A stretch of DNA of 64,000 nucleotides from Pseudomonas sp. UBA1879 (lineage in GTDB: Bacteria; Pseudomonadota; Gammaproteobacteria; Pseudomonadales; Pseudomonadaceae): positions 310,001 through 374,000 of the forward strand of contig NZ_DDHJ01000015.1 of assembly GCF_002338065.1 (NCBI RefSeq), given 5' to 3'. The notes under the pieces are model-generated. The model searched no databases. It was not told the DNA's origin and saw nothing but the letters and a program-made list of their open reading frames with translations. This document shows positions 8,373 to 16,640 of the stretch, one piece after another. The number at the start of each line of letters is the position of its first letter. The first letter of the stretch is position 1. Made by a program: the position numbers and the translations under genes.

Positions 8373-8542
8373 AGAGCCAGTGATTCCGGTCGAAGACCTG
8401 ATGCCTGCCCGATCGGCTTCTGGCCTTAGGCGCTGGCGAGGTGGAACGCCACCCCGGCACTCCCACGCCTTCGGCAGAAGCTTGATCGCGTTGAGCCAGC
8501 AATCGTGGGTGGCGCTGATCATTTCCAGACGCGAGACAGCAC

Positions 8543-8566
8543 GAAGGGGAGCCGAGGCTCCCCTTC
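8543..8566 (-). terminator. Terminal hairpin of the CrcY-like RNA
   Basis: GAAGGGGAGC (8543-8552) and GCTCCCCTTC (8557-8566) form a perfect 10-bp stem with a 4-base loop. It lacks a strong U run on the minus strand, so termination may be partial or the hairpin may be mainly a 3'-end stabiliser. It is nearly symmetric and could also serve the XRE gene on the plus strand. Confidence 0.65.
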
Positions 8567-8905
8567 AAGGTGTTTCAGATGCATGCTCTTTTTTGTTCTT
8601 AGGTGGCCTGTTGTTGTTTTTGGCAGCCATACCTCTTTTGGTTTTTGAGCCGACCCCCATCCAGGGTCAAGAGCAAACGTATTTTTTTGAGCGCTGATAC
8701 AGCTTCGATCTTGCGATTCAATCCGTGCGGTCGCTACCTGAAGGTAGTTTTATTCTTCTCTGCCGGATCAAGAGACTTGAGCCTCACAAAGCAATCCACT
8801 CCAAAAAAATCAGTTAGCTGCGTCTCTTCCGTCTTGTTCTTGTTATGTCAGAGCCGATACGTCTTGTTTTTATTGGGTTACTGCGATTTTTTATTTTTGT
8901 TGTAC
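8543..8905 (-). ncRNA. crcY: CrcY/CrcX-like small RNA (CrcZ family) that sequesters Hfq/Crc
   Basis: On the minus strand this AT-rich stretch contains at least five A-rich Hfq/Crc motifs of the AAnAAnAA type: AACAAAAA near the 5' end, AATAAAAA, AACAAGAA, AAGAATAA, AACAACAA and AAGAACAA. It ends in a 10-bp hairpin with a CCTCGG tip. The length of about 363 nt, the motif spacing, a sigma-54 promoter just upstream, and the place downstream of mvaB all fit the CrcZ/CrcY/CrcX family. From memory, crcY of P. putida lies beside mvaB. These RNAs bind Hfq with Crc and so relieve carbon catabolite repression when good carbon sources run out. The 5' end is predicted from the promoter; no transcript data are available. 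Confidence 0.82.
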
Positions 8906-8914
8906 CAGAGACAT

Positions 8915-8930
8915 AGCAGAAGCCGTGCCA
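8915..8930 (-). promoter_or_regulatory. Sigma-54 (-24/-12) promoter of the CrcY-like RNA
   Basis: The minus strand reads TGGCACGGCTTCTGCT, which matches the RpoN consensus TGGCACGnnnnTTGCW except for C in place of the first T of TTGC. The GG and GC are correctly 10 bases apart. The predicted start is near 8904-8905, at the beginning of the first A-rich motif. Confidence 0.8.
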
Positions 8931-9022
8931 GGTTTGGTTGATTCCGTGAGAGGCCCGTAAACCGCGGCCTTCAGAAAAACATCAGGAAGTGATCGAACGG
9001 GGAGATGACCTCAGGTGTTTCC

Positions 9023-9065
9023 GTGTTACCCGTTTCCAGCGCTTCAATGCCGAACAGGGTAACAC
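9023..9065. promoter_or_regulatory. Candidate CbrB enhancer site for the CrcY-like RNA
   Basis: A perfect 9-bp inverted repeat, GTGTTACCC (9023-9031) and GGGTAACAC (9057-9065), lies about 118-160 bases upstream of the predicted sRNA start, where a sigma-54 enhancer-binding protein would sit. CbrB, the known activator of crcZ and crcY, binds sites with TGTTAC/GTAACA half-sites. The 25-base gap between arms is longer than the simple palindrome I recall, so the arms could be separate half-sites. Confidence 0.6.
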
Positions 9066-9086
9066 TCTGTGACAAGTTGTCGCACC

Positions 9087-9986
9087 TCAGGCCGACAAAC
9101 GTGCCTTCGCCACCCGCGAGCCGTTGGGCCTGCCCAGCACCTCACTGATGCGTTGGCCCGCAGCGATCAGCGCATCCAGATCAATGCCAGTCTCGATGCC
9201 CATACCGTCAAGCATGTACACCACATCTTCCGTCGCGACATTGCCCGTGGCGCCCTTGGCGTACGGACATCCGCCAAGGCCCGCCACCGAGCTGTCGAAC
9301 ACCTGAACGCCTTCCAGCAAGCTGGCATAGATATTCACCAGCGCCTGTCCGTAGGTGTCGTGAAAATGGCCCGCCAGCTTGCCGCGCGGAATGTTGGCGG
9401 CCACGGTATCGATCAGCGTCCGCGTCGCGCCCGGCGTGCCGGTGCCGATGGTGTCGCCCAGTGACACTTCGTAACACCCCATGCTGAACAGCTCGTTGGC
9501 CACCGACGCCACTTGTTTCGGCGCCACCTCGCCTTCGTATGGGCAGCCCAGCACACACGACACGTAACCCCGTACCCGAATGCCATGCAGACGCGCCGCC
9601 TCCATGATCGGCAGAAACCGGTCAAGGCTTTCGCTGATCGAGCAGTTGATGTTGCGTTGCGAGAAGGCTTCTGATGCGGCCGCGAACACCGCAACTTCCT
9701 TGACCCCTGCCAAGAGCGCGTCCTCGAAACCACGGAAATTGGGGGCGAGGGCGGCATAGGTCACGCCATCCTTACGCTGGATCCCCGCGAACACCTCGGC
9801 CGAACCTGCCATTTGCGGCACCCACTTGGGCGAGACGAAACTGCCGACTTCTATGTAGCCAAGCCCGGCGTTGGACAGGTCGTCAACCAGCCGAATCTTG
9901 TCGGCGACGTCGATAGGGCGCGCTTCATTTTGCAGCCCATCACGGGGCCCGACTTCGACCAAACGTACACGTTGCGGCAGCGACAT
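9087..9986 (-). CDS. mvaB: Hydroxymethylglutaryl-CoA lyase
   Basis: A 299-residue cytoplasmic lyase that splits HMG-CoA to acetoacetate and acetyl-CoA, the last step of leucine and acyclic isoprenoid breakdown (also called LiuE). It opens with VRLVEVGPRDGLQNE, the metal-binding and catalytic start of the HMGL-like TIM barrel. The C-terminal loop VAGLGGCPYAKGATGNVATE contains the family signature with the catalytic cysteine, and the metal ligand pair is visible in GHFHDTYG. It is 46 bases downstream of liuR and likely co-transcribed with it. The other liu genes (liuABCD) are not in this window, so the pathway is split here. Confidence 0.95.
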   Translation of the reverse strand: MSLPQRVRLVEVGPRDGLQNEARPIDVADKIRLVDDLSNAGLGYIEVGSFVSPKWVPQMAGSAEVFAGIQRKDGVTYAALAPNFRGFEDALLAGVKEVAVFAAASEAFSQRNINCSISESLDRFLPIMEAARLHGIRVRGYVSCVLGCPYEGEVAPKQVASVANELFSMGCYEVSLGDTIGTGTPGATRTLIDTVAANIPRGKLAGHFHDTYGQALVNIYASLLEGVQVFDSSVAGLGGCPYAKGATGNVATEDVVYMLDGMGIETGIDLDALIAAGQRISEVLGRPNGSRVAKARLSA

Positions 9987-10032
9987 GGCAGAAAATTCCT
10001 CAGTCTTGGCTTCAGGTTAAGGGGTTATCTCA

Positions 10033-10419
10033 CTATTGATGCGGGGTAGTTTTCAGCGCTTCCTTGCAACGTTCTTCGGCAGTGTCCAGCTCCAGCTGCA
10101 TCTGCTGAATATCCAACAGCTGCTGGTCCAGCTGTGCACGGCGCTCCGCGATCTTCTTGAGCATCGTGGTGAGCTGCCGTCGGTTATCGCCGCTGGGGTC
10201 GTAAAGGCCGATCAGATCCCGACATTCCGCCAGAGAAAAACCGATGCGTTTACCCCGCAGAATCAGCTTCAACTTGACCTTGTCCCGAGCCGAATAAACC
10301 CGCTCCAGCCCACGCCGTTCGGGGCTGAGCATGCCTTGTTCTTCGTAGAAGCGGATCGTGCGCGTGGTGATGTCCAGTTCGCGTGCAAGGTCGGAGATGC
10401 TGTAGGTCGGGTGATTCAT
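10033..10419 (-). CDS. liuR: MerR-family regulator LiuR
   Basis: A 128-residue MerR-type activator/repressor. The N-terminal winged helix starts YSISDLARELDITTRTIRFY, followed by EEQGMLSPERRG; the C-terminal half is a long dimerisation helix (RRAQLDQQLLDIQQMQLELD) without metal-binding cysteines. This is the LiuR type, which controls leucine and isovalerate catabolism genes. A perfect 18-bp palindrome lies 45 bases upstream of its start and matches the kind of site known for LiuR, so it probably regulates itself and the following mvaB. Confidence 0.85.
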   Translation of the reverse strand: MNHPTYSISDLARELDITTRTIRFYEEQGMLSPERRGLERVYSARDKVKLKLILRGKRIGFSLAECRDLIGLYDPSGDNRRQLTTMLKKIAERRAQLDQQLLDIQQMQLELDTAEERCKEALKTTPHQ

Positions 10420-10463
10420 GGCGGGGCTCGAACGAGAATAGCGTCCGGCTAACGTACGGGCAG

Positions 10464-10481
10464 CTTGACGTAAACGTCAAG
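10464..10481. promoter_or_regulatory. LiuR-type operator palindrome
   Basis: CTTGACGTAAACGTCAAG is a perfect 8-2-8 palindrome in front of liuR-mvaB. LiuR-regulated promoters carry a site of this kind (TTGACGTnnACGTCAA-like, from memory of LiuR regulons). Confidence 0.75.
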
Positions 10482-10619
10482 CGGTCAAACGCGCTGCATC
10501 GGACCTGCTGGAGATTCTAGGTTGGCTGGCAAACCGCATGCGTCCCATCACAGCCCGCAGCAAGGTGGCTCCGGCAAGGTCATGCATCGGTCATCAAATC
10601 TGCGACCGACGTCGTACCC

Positions 10620-10708
10620 TGTAGGAGCCGGCTTGCTGGCGAAGACGGTGGTTCGGCCACTGATGGGCTGTCCGGAATGACCCTTCCGCCAGCAAGCCGT
10701 CTCCCACC
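10620..10708. repeat. REP doublet (inverted pair)
   Basis: The left arm (GTAGGAGCCGGCTTGCTGGC) and the right arm (CCGCCAGCAAGCCG followed by TCTCCCACC) are inverted copies of the common Pseudomonas REP sequence around a 40-base spacer. It occupies most of the gap between liuR and the LysR gene. Confidence 0.8.
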
Positions 10709-10761
10709 GTTATAGATCTCTATTTAGCCTGAAAAAAATGTAGTAACTCACTGATGCTCGG

Positions 10762-11709
10762 TCATTTAACTGCCACTTCAAGTTCTTTCTCAAGTTTGCG
10801 CTCCTGAGCAATGACCAATTGGCACAGCTCAATGATCTGCTCGCGCATCCAGCGGTTCGCCGGGTCCTGATCGGTGCTTTCGTGCCAGTAGAGGTGCGTT
10901 TCCACGCTGGGCACATCGTTCACGGGCAGGTGCACAAAATGCAGGTCGTTACGCCGAGCGAAGCGTTCGGGTACGGTCATGACCATGTCGGTCTGCTGCA
11001 GCACCTGAGACGCCATCAAATAATGCTGCGAGCGCAGGGCAATCTTGCGCTGGATGCCCATTTTCCCCAGTGCCAAGTCAACGTAACCCAGCCCGCTGCG
11101 GCGACTGGAGATGTGGATATGGGCCACTGAGAGGTAATCATCCAGTGCGATAGCGCCTTTGTTCGCTAACGGGTGTCCTTTGCGCATAGCACAGACGTAG
11201 CTGTCTTCCATCAGCTTGACGTGACGCACCTGAGGGTCAGTGTTCAGCGGCGCGTCTACGGCGAAGTCCAGTCGACCGGCCGCCAGTTCTTTGGTGGTTT
11301 CCCGGCGTTTGGACAGAAAGCTTTCGATGGTCACGGCCGGGGCCAGACGGCGCAGGCGTTGAAACAGGGCAGGCAGAATGATCGCTTCGGTCAGGTCCGT
11401 CATGCTGATGCGGTAGTTCTTGTTCGCCTGCTGTGGGTTGAAAATCCGGCTCTCTTGCACGGACACCCGCAGCAGCGCTAACGCGTTGCGTACCGGACCG
11501 ATGATGTTCTGAGCCATCGGCGTCGGCACCATGCCTTGGGCGGTCCGGACGAACAGCGGGTCGTTGAAGGTTTCCCGCAGGCGGGCCAGCGCGTTGGACA
11601 CAGCAGGTTGAGTGATGCCGACGATCTGGCCGGCGCGGGTCAGGTTGGCCTCGGTGTAGATAGCGTCAAAGACAATAAAGAGGTTGAGATCGACCTTGGT
11701 CAAATTCAT
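10762..11709 (-). CDS. LysR-family transcriptional regulator
   Basis: A 315-residue LysR regulator. The start at 11709 (MNLTKVDLNLFIVFDAIYTE) gives the usual N-terminal helix-turn-helix, with ITQPAVSNALARLRETFNDP as its recognition part; the frame extends 20 codons further but lacks the typical LysR opening. The C-terminal half is a two-lobed effector domain of the LeuO/NodD/LinR group. It is divergent from an acyl-CoA dehydrogenase gene with 169 bases between starts, so it probably controls that gene. The effector is unknown. Confidence 0.87.
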   Translation of the reverse strand: MNLTKVDLNLFIVFDAIYTEANLTRAGQIVGITQPAVSNALARLRETFNDPLFVRTAQGMVPTPMAQNIIGPVRNALALLRVSVQESRIFNPQQANKNYRISMTDLTEAIILPALFQRLRRLAPAVTIESFLSKRRETTKELAAGRLDFAVDAPLNTDPQVRHVKLMEDSYVCAMRKGHPLANKGAIALDDYLSVAHIHISSRRSGLGYVDLALGKMGIQRKIALRSQHYLMASQVLQQTDMVMTVPERFARRNDLHFVHLPVNDVPSVETHLYWHESTDQDPANRWMREQIIELCQLVIAQERKLEKELEVAVK

Positions 11710-11878
11710 TGCGACGCGCCTCACGCTGCTTTTGGAGTTGGGACTTTCGTGCAGAAACGCGCCGATCATATATCAGTGATGAATGTTTATACACGCCGAG
11801 AATAGGTTAGATAAATGAAGAGCCGTGATCTAGCATCGCATTCATGTCTTGTAACACCTCTTCAGAAGGTAGCTGCCC

Positions 11879-13111
11879 ATGGATTTCGCTTACTCCTCCA
11901 AAGTCCAGGAACTGCGCGAGCGCGTCACGGCGTTCATGGACGCCCACGTGTATCCCGCTGAGCCGGTGTTCGAGCGCCAAGTGGCGGAAGGGGATCGCTG
12001 GCAGCCCACGGCGATCATGGAGGTGCTGAAAAACAAGGCCAAAGCCGAAGGACTGTGGAACCTGTTCCTGCCTGAATCGGAACTGGGTGCCGGCCTGACC
12101 AATCTGGAATACGCGCCACTGGCGGAAATCATGGGCCGTTCGCTGCTGGGCCCCGAGCCGTTCAACTGTTCAGCGCCGGACACCGGCAACATGGAGGTGT
12201 TGGTGCGTTACGCCAATGAAGCCCAAAAGCAGCAGTGGCTCGAACCGCTGCTGCGTGGCGAAATCCGCTCGGCATTCGCCATGACCGAACCTGACGTTGC
12301 CTCTTCGGACGCCACCAACATGGCCGCCCGTGCGGTCCGCGACGGCGACGAGTGGGTCATCAATGGCCGCAAATGGTGGACCTCCGGCGCCTGCGATCCG
12401 CGTTGCAAAATCATGATCTTCATGGGACTGAGCAATCCCGACGGGCCGCGGCACCAGCAGCACTCGATGATTCTGGTGCCCACCGACGCCCCGGGGGTGA
12501 AGATCGTCCGCCCGCTGCCGGTGTTCGGCTACGACGACGCCCCCCATGGTCACGCCGAAGTGCTGTTTGAAAACGTGCGTGTGCCGTACGAAAACGTTCT
12601 GCTGGGCGAAGGACGCGGCTTCGAAATCGCCCAAGGCCGGCTGGGTCCGGGCCGGATTCACCACTGCATGCGCTCGATCGGTATGGCCGAGCGCGCCCTG
12701 GAGCTGATGTGCAAGCGCTCGGTGCAGCGCACGGCGTTCGGGCGTCCGCTGGCCCGGCTGGGTGGCAACATCGACAAGATCGCTGACTCGCGCATGGAAA
12801 TTGACATGGCGCGGCTGCTGACCCTCAAGGCCGCGTACATGATGGACACCGTCGGCAACAAAGTGGCGAAGAGTGAAATCGCGCAGATCAAGGTCGTGGC
12901 GCCAAATGTTGCGTTGCGGGTCATCGACCGCGCGATCCAGATTCACGGCGGAGCAGGGGTGTCCGGTGATTTCCCGCTGGCCTACATGTACGCGATGCAA
13001 CGCACCTTGCGTCTGGCGGACGGCCCGGATGAGGTGCATCGAGCGGCCATCGGGAAGTTTGAAATCGGCAAATATGTGCCGAAGGACATGATGCGCAGCG
13101 AGCATCGTTGA
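11879..13111 (+). CDS. Acyl-CoA dehydrogenase (ACAD10/11-like)
   Basis: A 410-residue FAD enzyme that introduces the alpha-beta double bond in an acyl-CoA. In order it shows the N-terminal helical domain, the beta domain with FAMTEPDVASSDATNM and WWTSGACDPRC (FAD contact), and the C-terminal helical domain with RTAFGRPLARLG, IQIHGGAGVSGDFPLAYMY and LRLADGPDEVHR. This ending and the length place it with the ACAD10/ACAD11-like enzymes, which act on long or hydroxylated chains, rather than the short-chain type. GAAGG lies before the ATG. The divergent LysR gene is its likely regulator. The substrate is not known. Confidence 0.9.
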   Translation: MDFAYSSKVQELRERVTAFMDAHVYPAEPVFERQVAEGDRWQPTAIMEVLKNKAKAEGLWNLFLPESELGAGLTNLEYAPLAEIMGRSLLGPEPFNCSAPDTGNMEVLVRYANEAQKQQWLEPLLRGEIRSAFAMTEPDVASSDATNMAARAVRDGDEWVINGRKWWTSGACDPRCKIMIFMGLSNPDGPRHQQHSMILVPTDAPGVKIVRPLPVFGYDDAPHGHAEVLFENVRVPYENVLLGEGRGFEIAQGRLGPGRIHHCMRSIGMAERALELMCKRSVQRTAFGRPLARLGGNIDKIADSRMEIDMARLLTLKAAYMMDTVGNKVAKSEIAQIKVVAPNVALRVIDRAIQIHGGAGVSGDFPLAYMYAMQRTLRLADGPDEVHRAAIGKFEIGKYVPKDMMRSEHR

Positions 13112-13172
13112 TTCGCCGCCGCGCAGGGACAGTGTCATCAAACGGTCCTGAGCTAACGCGCGCCCAGTTGAG

Positions 13173-13259
13173 GTAGGGAGCTTGCTCACGAAGGCGTCGT
13201 GTCGGGCGATTGCGATGGGGCTGAACGGCCCCCGCCGTGAGCAGGCTTGTTCTTACAGG
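13173..13259. repeat. REP doublet (inverted pair)
   Basis: GGGAGCTTGCTCACGAAGGC on the left is answered by CCGTGAGCAGGCTTGTTCTT on the right, inverted, in the gap after the acyl-CoA dehydrogenase. The remaining gap to 13371 shows nothing I recognise. Confidence 0.75.
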
Positions 13260-13371
13260 CGCGCCGAGTCGCCGCGAATTATCCGGCCTGGAGCGCAATC
13301 CCCGCTGGACGCGAGTTCATTCGCGAATCGGTGGTACCGGCAGCGGCGTTCCAGCCGTCCACAGCGTTCCG

Positions 13372-14727
13372 CTACTGCACCCATACCTCGACCCTGCGGT
13401 TCTTGATGCGACCTTCGTCAGCATCGTTGGCCGCCACGGGCAGTTCATCGCCGAAACCCTGCACATCGCGCAGGATGACGTCGTGCTTCAGCAGCTCCCT
13501 GCGCACCGCCATCGCCCGCAATCGGGACAATAACTGCGCCCGTGCCGGGTCGCTTTTCGCATCGCCAAACCCCACCAGTGTCACGCGCTGATTCAGCTTG
13601 TCCTGGGTTTTCAGGTAATCCACCACGCGCCTGATGTCTTGACGGGCCTTGGCATCCAGCGTGGCGCTGCCCTGGGTGAAGCGAAAATTCACCGATAGCC
13701 GCTCGGCTTCCCGGGTCAGGTTCTGGTATGTCGCTGGCATTTCCGAGGTGGCCCGGACTTTCACAGCCTGTATGGTCTGCGCCACGAAACCGTTCTGCGC
13801 CACGACGGACTGGCCCTGAGGGCTCTGAGCGAAGCGCACCAGCGCCTTGGCCCAGCGCTGATTCGAGCCGGGAGGGAGATAAAAGTACAGCCTCCGGGAC
13901 AGGGGGTAGTCCTCGGTGGCAATCAAGCTGGAGGTGGGCAGCATCGGTCGGGACTCGCCGTCGATGATTGCCACTGCGCGACTGTGACGCACATACGGCA
14001 GACCGATAAACCCGATGCCCTGGCGATCCTGGCTGACCTCATCAGACAGCGCTTCGCTGGACTCGAACCGTTTCGCGTTCGGTGCCAGCGACCGGGCCCA
14101 TTTGCCCAGCACCAGCTCGTTGAAGGTGTCGAACGTGCCGGATTGCTGATCGCGTGCGTAAAGATGAATGGCGCCGCCGGTGCCGCCCAGCGCCTCCCAA
14201 TCGTGAATTTCCCCGGAAAACACCTTGGCCAGTTGGGTGATGCTCAGCTCGCGGAGGGGATTGGCCGGATGCAGGATCACCGCCACGCCATCGATGGCGA
14301 TGACCTGTTCGGCGTTGTGATTCCGCAGATCGCCCAAGGCGGCCAAATCGCTGACCTCGGCGTTCTTGATGGCGCGGGAAGAGGCCGCAAGGTCGGCTTG
14401 GCCGTTTTTCAAAGCGGCGAAGCCGGTGCTCGATCCATGAGCCGCAACGTCGATGCTCACGCTCTGACCTGACGGCAGCTGCCCGACGATGCGCACTTCA
14501 TTGCTCTGTGCACCGGGGAGTTGTTGAATCTGCTGGGCGCCCTGTTGGGCCAGCAACCCTGCCACCAACGCCGGGCCTAGCTGCGCCCCAATGGTGTTTG
14601 AGCCTTGAATGCGTAGCACAGGCGCCCCGTTTTCCGGCAGAGGCAATTGCGCAGAGCGGGTGGAAAGAGGGGCCAGTGACGTCAGAAAGGTGAGAAAGAG
14701 AGGCAGGAAACGTCGGGCGCGCTGCAT
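13372..14727 (-). CDS. PstS-like substrate-binding protein fused to an OmpA-like domain
   Basis: A 451-residue exported protein. The start at 14727 has AAGAAG 9 bases upstream and gives a good signal peptide (RRFLPLFLTFLTSLAPLSTR, cleavage near SAQ). Residues about 30-310 are a phosphate-binding-type periplasmic domain (VLRIQGSNTIGAQLGPALVA, FSGEIHDWEALGG, RDQQSGTFDTFNELVL). Residues about 335-451 are an OmpA-like peptidoglycan-binding domain (NFRFTQGSATLDAKARQDIR, ending KNRRVEVWVQ). No Pst permease genes adjoin it. The fusion would anchor a ligand-binding domain to the cell wall. The ligand and role are unknown; phosphate is only a guess from the fold. Confidence 0.82.
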   Translation of the reverse strand: MQRARRFLPLFLTFLTSLAPLSTRSAQLPLPENGAPVLRIQGSNTIGAQLGPALVAGLLAQQGAQQIQQLPGAQSNEVRIVGQLPSGQSVSIDVAAHGSSTGFAALKNGQADLAASSRAIKNAEVSDLAALGDLRNHNAEQVIAIDGVAVILHPANPLRELSITQLAKVFSGEIHDWEALGGTGGAIHLYARDQQSGTFDTFNELVLGKWARSLAPNAKRFESSEALSDEVSQDRQGIGFIGLPYVRHSRAVAIIDGESRPMLPTSSLIATEDYPLSRRLYFYLPPGSNQRWAKALVRFAQSPQGQSVVAQNGFVAQTIQAVKVRATSEMPATYQNLTREAERLSVNFRFTQGSATLDAKARQDIRRVVDYLKTQDKLNQRVTLVGFGDAKSDPARAQLLSRLRAMAVRRELLKHDVILRDVQGFGDELPVAANDADEGRIKNRRVEVWVQ

Positions 14728-14879
14728 GTGCGGCATCTTCTTATGGCCAGGAGTGGCCGGAGAATAAGACAGCCGCATTACCGCAATGTGACAAGTGTTT
14801 CACGGGGGGCGTGGCTGATGGCCGAGCATCTGACGCTGCTCAGCCGCTCAGCCACAACCCACCGGGAGGGGGTTCGCCA

Positions 14880-15692
14880 TCAGCTCAATTCAAGCCAGAT
14901 CGGCGCATGATCCGACGGTTTTTCCATCGCACGCAGGTCGTAATCCACGCCTGCTGCCAGGATGCGCGGCTGCAGTCCATGGGACGCGAGAATCAGATCG
15001 ATGCGCAGCCCGCGCTTGGGCTCGTCCTCGAAACCGCGGCTGCGGTAGTCGAACCAGCTGAACTGATCGACCACTTCCGGATAGAGATGACGGAAGCTGT
15101 CCACCAGGCCCCAGTTTTTCAGCTTGGCCATCCACTCGCGTTCTTCTGGCAGGAAGCTGCACTTGCCAGTCTTCAGCCAGCGCTTGGCATTGTCCGGGCC
15201 AATGCCGATGTCGCTGTCTTCCGGGGAAATGTTCACGTCGCCCATGACCACCAATGGCTGGTCGTTGCTGAAACGGGTTTCCAGCAAATGCTGCAGGTCG
15301 GCATAAAACTTGGTCTTGGCCGGGAATTTGGTCGGATGATCGCGGCTCTCGCCCTGTGGGAAATAGCCGTTCATGACCGTCACCGGCTGGCCATTGCGGT
15401 CTGCGAACGTGCCCCAGATGAACCGGCGTTGAGCCTCTTCGTCATCGGTTTCGAAGCCTTTATGGATCAACAGTGGCGGCTGGCGTGAGAGCAGGGCGAC
15501 ACCGTAGTGACCTTTCTGCCCGTGGAAATGCACGTGATACCCCAGCGCTTCGATTTCCGCCTGGGGGAACTGATCATCCGAGACCTTGGTTTCCTGCAGG
15601 CCGATGACGTCGGGCTGATGCTTTTCAATCAATGCCGCCAGTTGATGCGGGCGGGCCCGCAGGCCGTTGATGTTGAAAGACACAATTTTCAT
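14880..15692 (-). CDS. xthA: Exodeoxyribonuclease III
   Basis: A 270-residue AP endonuclease and 3'-5' exonuclease of base excision repair. The start MKIVSFNINGLRARPHQL at 15692 is the usual one. Metal and catalytic motifs are all present: DVIGLQETKVSDDQFP (metal Glu), GDVNISPEDSDIG, and the terminal SDHAPIWLE with the catalytic His. It is 152 bases downstream of the preceding minus-strand feature-free gap and stands alone. Nothing unusual is seen; the length matches the family. Confidence 0.95.
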   Translation of the reverse strand: MKIVSFNINGLRARPHQLAALIEKHQPDVIGLQETKVSDDQFPQAEIEALGYHVHFHGQKGHYGVALLSRQPPLLIHKGFETDDEEAQRRFIWGTFADRNGQPVTVMNGYFPQGESRDHPTKFPAKTKFYADLQHLLETRFSNDQPLVVMGDVNISPEDSDIGIGPDNAKRWLKTGKCSFLPEEREWMAKLKNWGLVDSFRHLYPEVVDQFSWFDYRSRGFEDEPKRGLRIDLILASHGLQPRILAAGVDYDLRAMEKPSDHAPIWLELS

Positions 15693-15922
15693 AGACGGCA
15701 GTCCTGGCAAAAATCAAACAGCGATGCTAGCCGACCTGTTCGGCGACGGCCAGCGCCCGCGCAGAATCTCGCGTCTGAAGTGGACTGCTACGCTGTGGGA
15801 AAGCCCTGAAGAATTCGCCGGAACTGTCGTCTGCGGCCAAGACTCGAAATCCCGACAGTACGAAGCTGACACCTCGAACCTGGCCACACGCGTCAGGTCG
15901 CCATCGAAAGGGACACGATCAC

Positions 15923-16573
15923 ATGCCTGAATCTGCGAACGCACAGCCTGACATCCGCCAACTGGACAGCGGCTATTCAAGGGAGTCTCGCTCGCTGCTG
16001 TATCAGGCCTATCGCCATGAGCCGAGTTTTGCTTACCTCTTCGAGTCCGGACGCTCCGGTTACGAACAACGCGTGCGCGCAACCATTCGCGAGTTGGTGA
16101 AGCAGCATTTTCTGCAGGACATGCCGGCGTTGGGGCTGTTCGTCGACGATCGTTTGGTGGGCGTGGCGCTGATCGCGCCACCCCAACGCCGCCTGGGCAT
16201 TACCGAAAGCTGGGCGTGGCGGCTGCGCATGGTGATGAGCACCGGTTTGCGCTGCACCCAGCGCTATCTTGAGTATTACCAGGCCGTGTTGGCGTGCTTG
16301 CCTTCGGATGCCGTGCATGTGCTGCCGCTGTTCGCCGTCCACCCGGATTTCCAGGGTCAGCACTACGGCGAACAGCTGTTACAAGCCCTGCATGACTGGT
16401 GCGCGGTGGATGAACATTCCCAGGGCATCGTCCTCGACACCGGAAACGGCCACTATTTGGAGTTCTATAAAAGACAGGGCTACGAGGAAATCGGCGAAGT
16501 TGCTGTAGGACCTGTTCGCGAGCATGTATTTTTTCATCCAAACCCTCAGGTTTCATTGGGTTCCATGGCGTGA
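15923..16573 (+). CDS. GNAT-family N-acetyltransferase
   Basis: A 216-residue protein. The C-terminal half has the GNAT acetyl-CoA motif A (LPLFAVHPDFQGQHYGEQLL) and motif B (GIVLDTGNGHYLEFYKRQGY). The N-terminal 70 residues contain RSLLYQAYRHEPSFAYLFE, a start I have seen in Pseudomonas GNAT proteins but cannot link to a substrate. AAGGGA precedes the ATG. The short gap to tamA (68 bases) includes the tamA ribosome-binding region; the two are likely separate. Confidence 0.82.
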   Translation: MPESANAQPDIRQLDSGYSRESRSLLYQAYRHEPSFAYLFESGRSGYEQRVRATIRELVKQHFLQDMPALGLFVDDRLVGVALIAPPQRRLGITESWAWRLRMVMSTGLRCTQRYLEYYQAVLACLPSDAVHVLPLFAVHPDFQGQHYGEQLLQALHDWCAVDEHSQGIVLDTGNGHYLEFYKRQGYEEIGEVAVGPVREHVFFHPNPQVSLGSMA

Positions 16574-16640
16574 AGGCCGACGTTTTCTCCCATTTCGCGG
16601 GTTTCAGCAGCACCCGCCGCTCGTGCTAGCATCCGCGCCT

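Noticed and set aside
7848..8522. A 224-codon minus-strand frame opposite the XRE-cupin gene.
   Set aside because: It covers the conserved XRE-cupin gene and its product matches nothing; the first 50 residues (over the gap) have no support either.
11779..11845. ATGAATG/CATTCAT inverted repeat in the LysR/acyl-CoA dehydrogenase gap as an operator.
   Set aside because: The arms are short and 53 bases apart, which does not suit a LysR site, and chance occurrence is likely.
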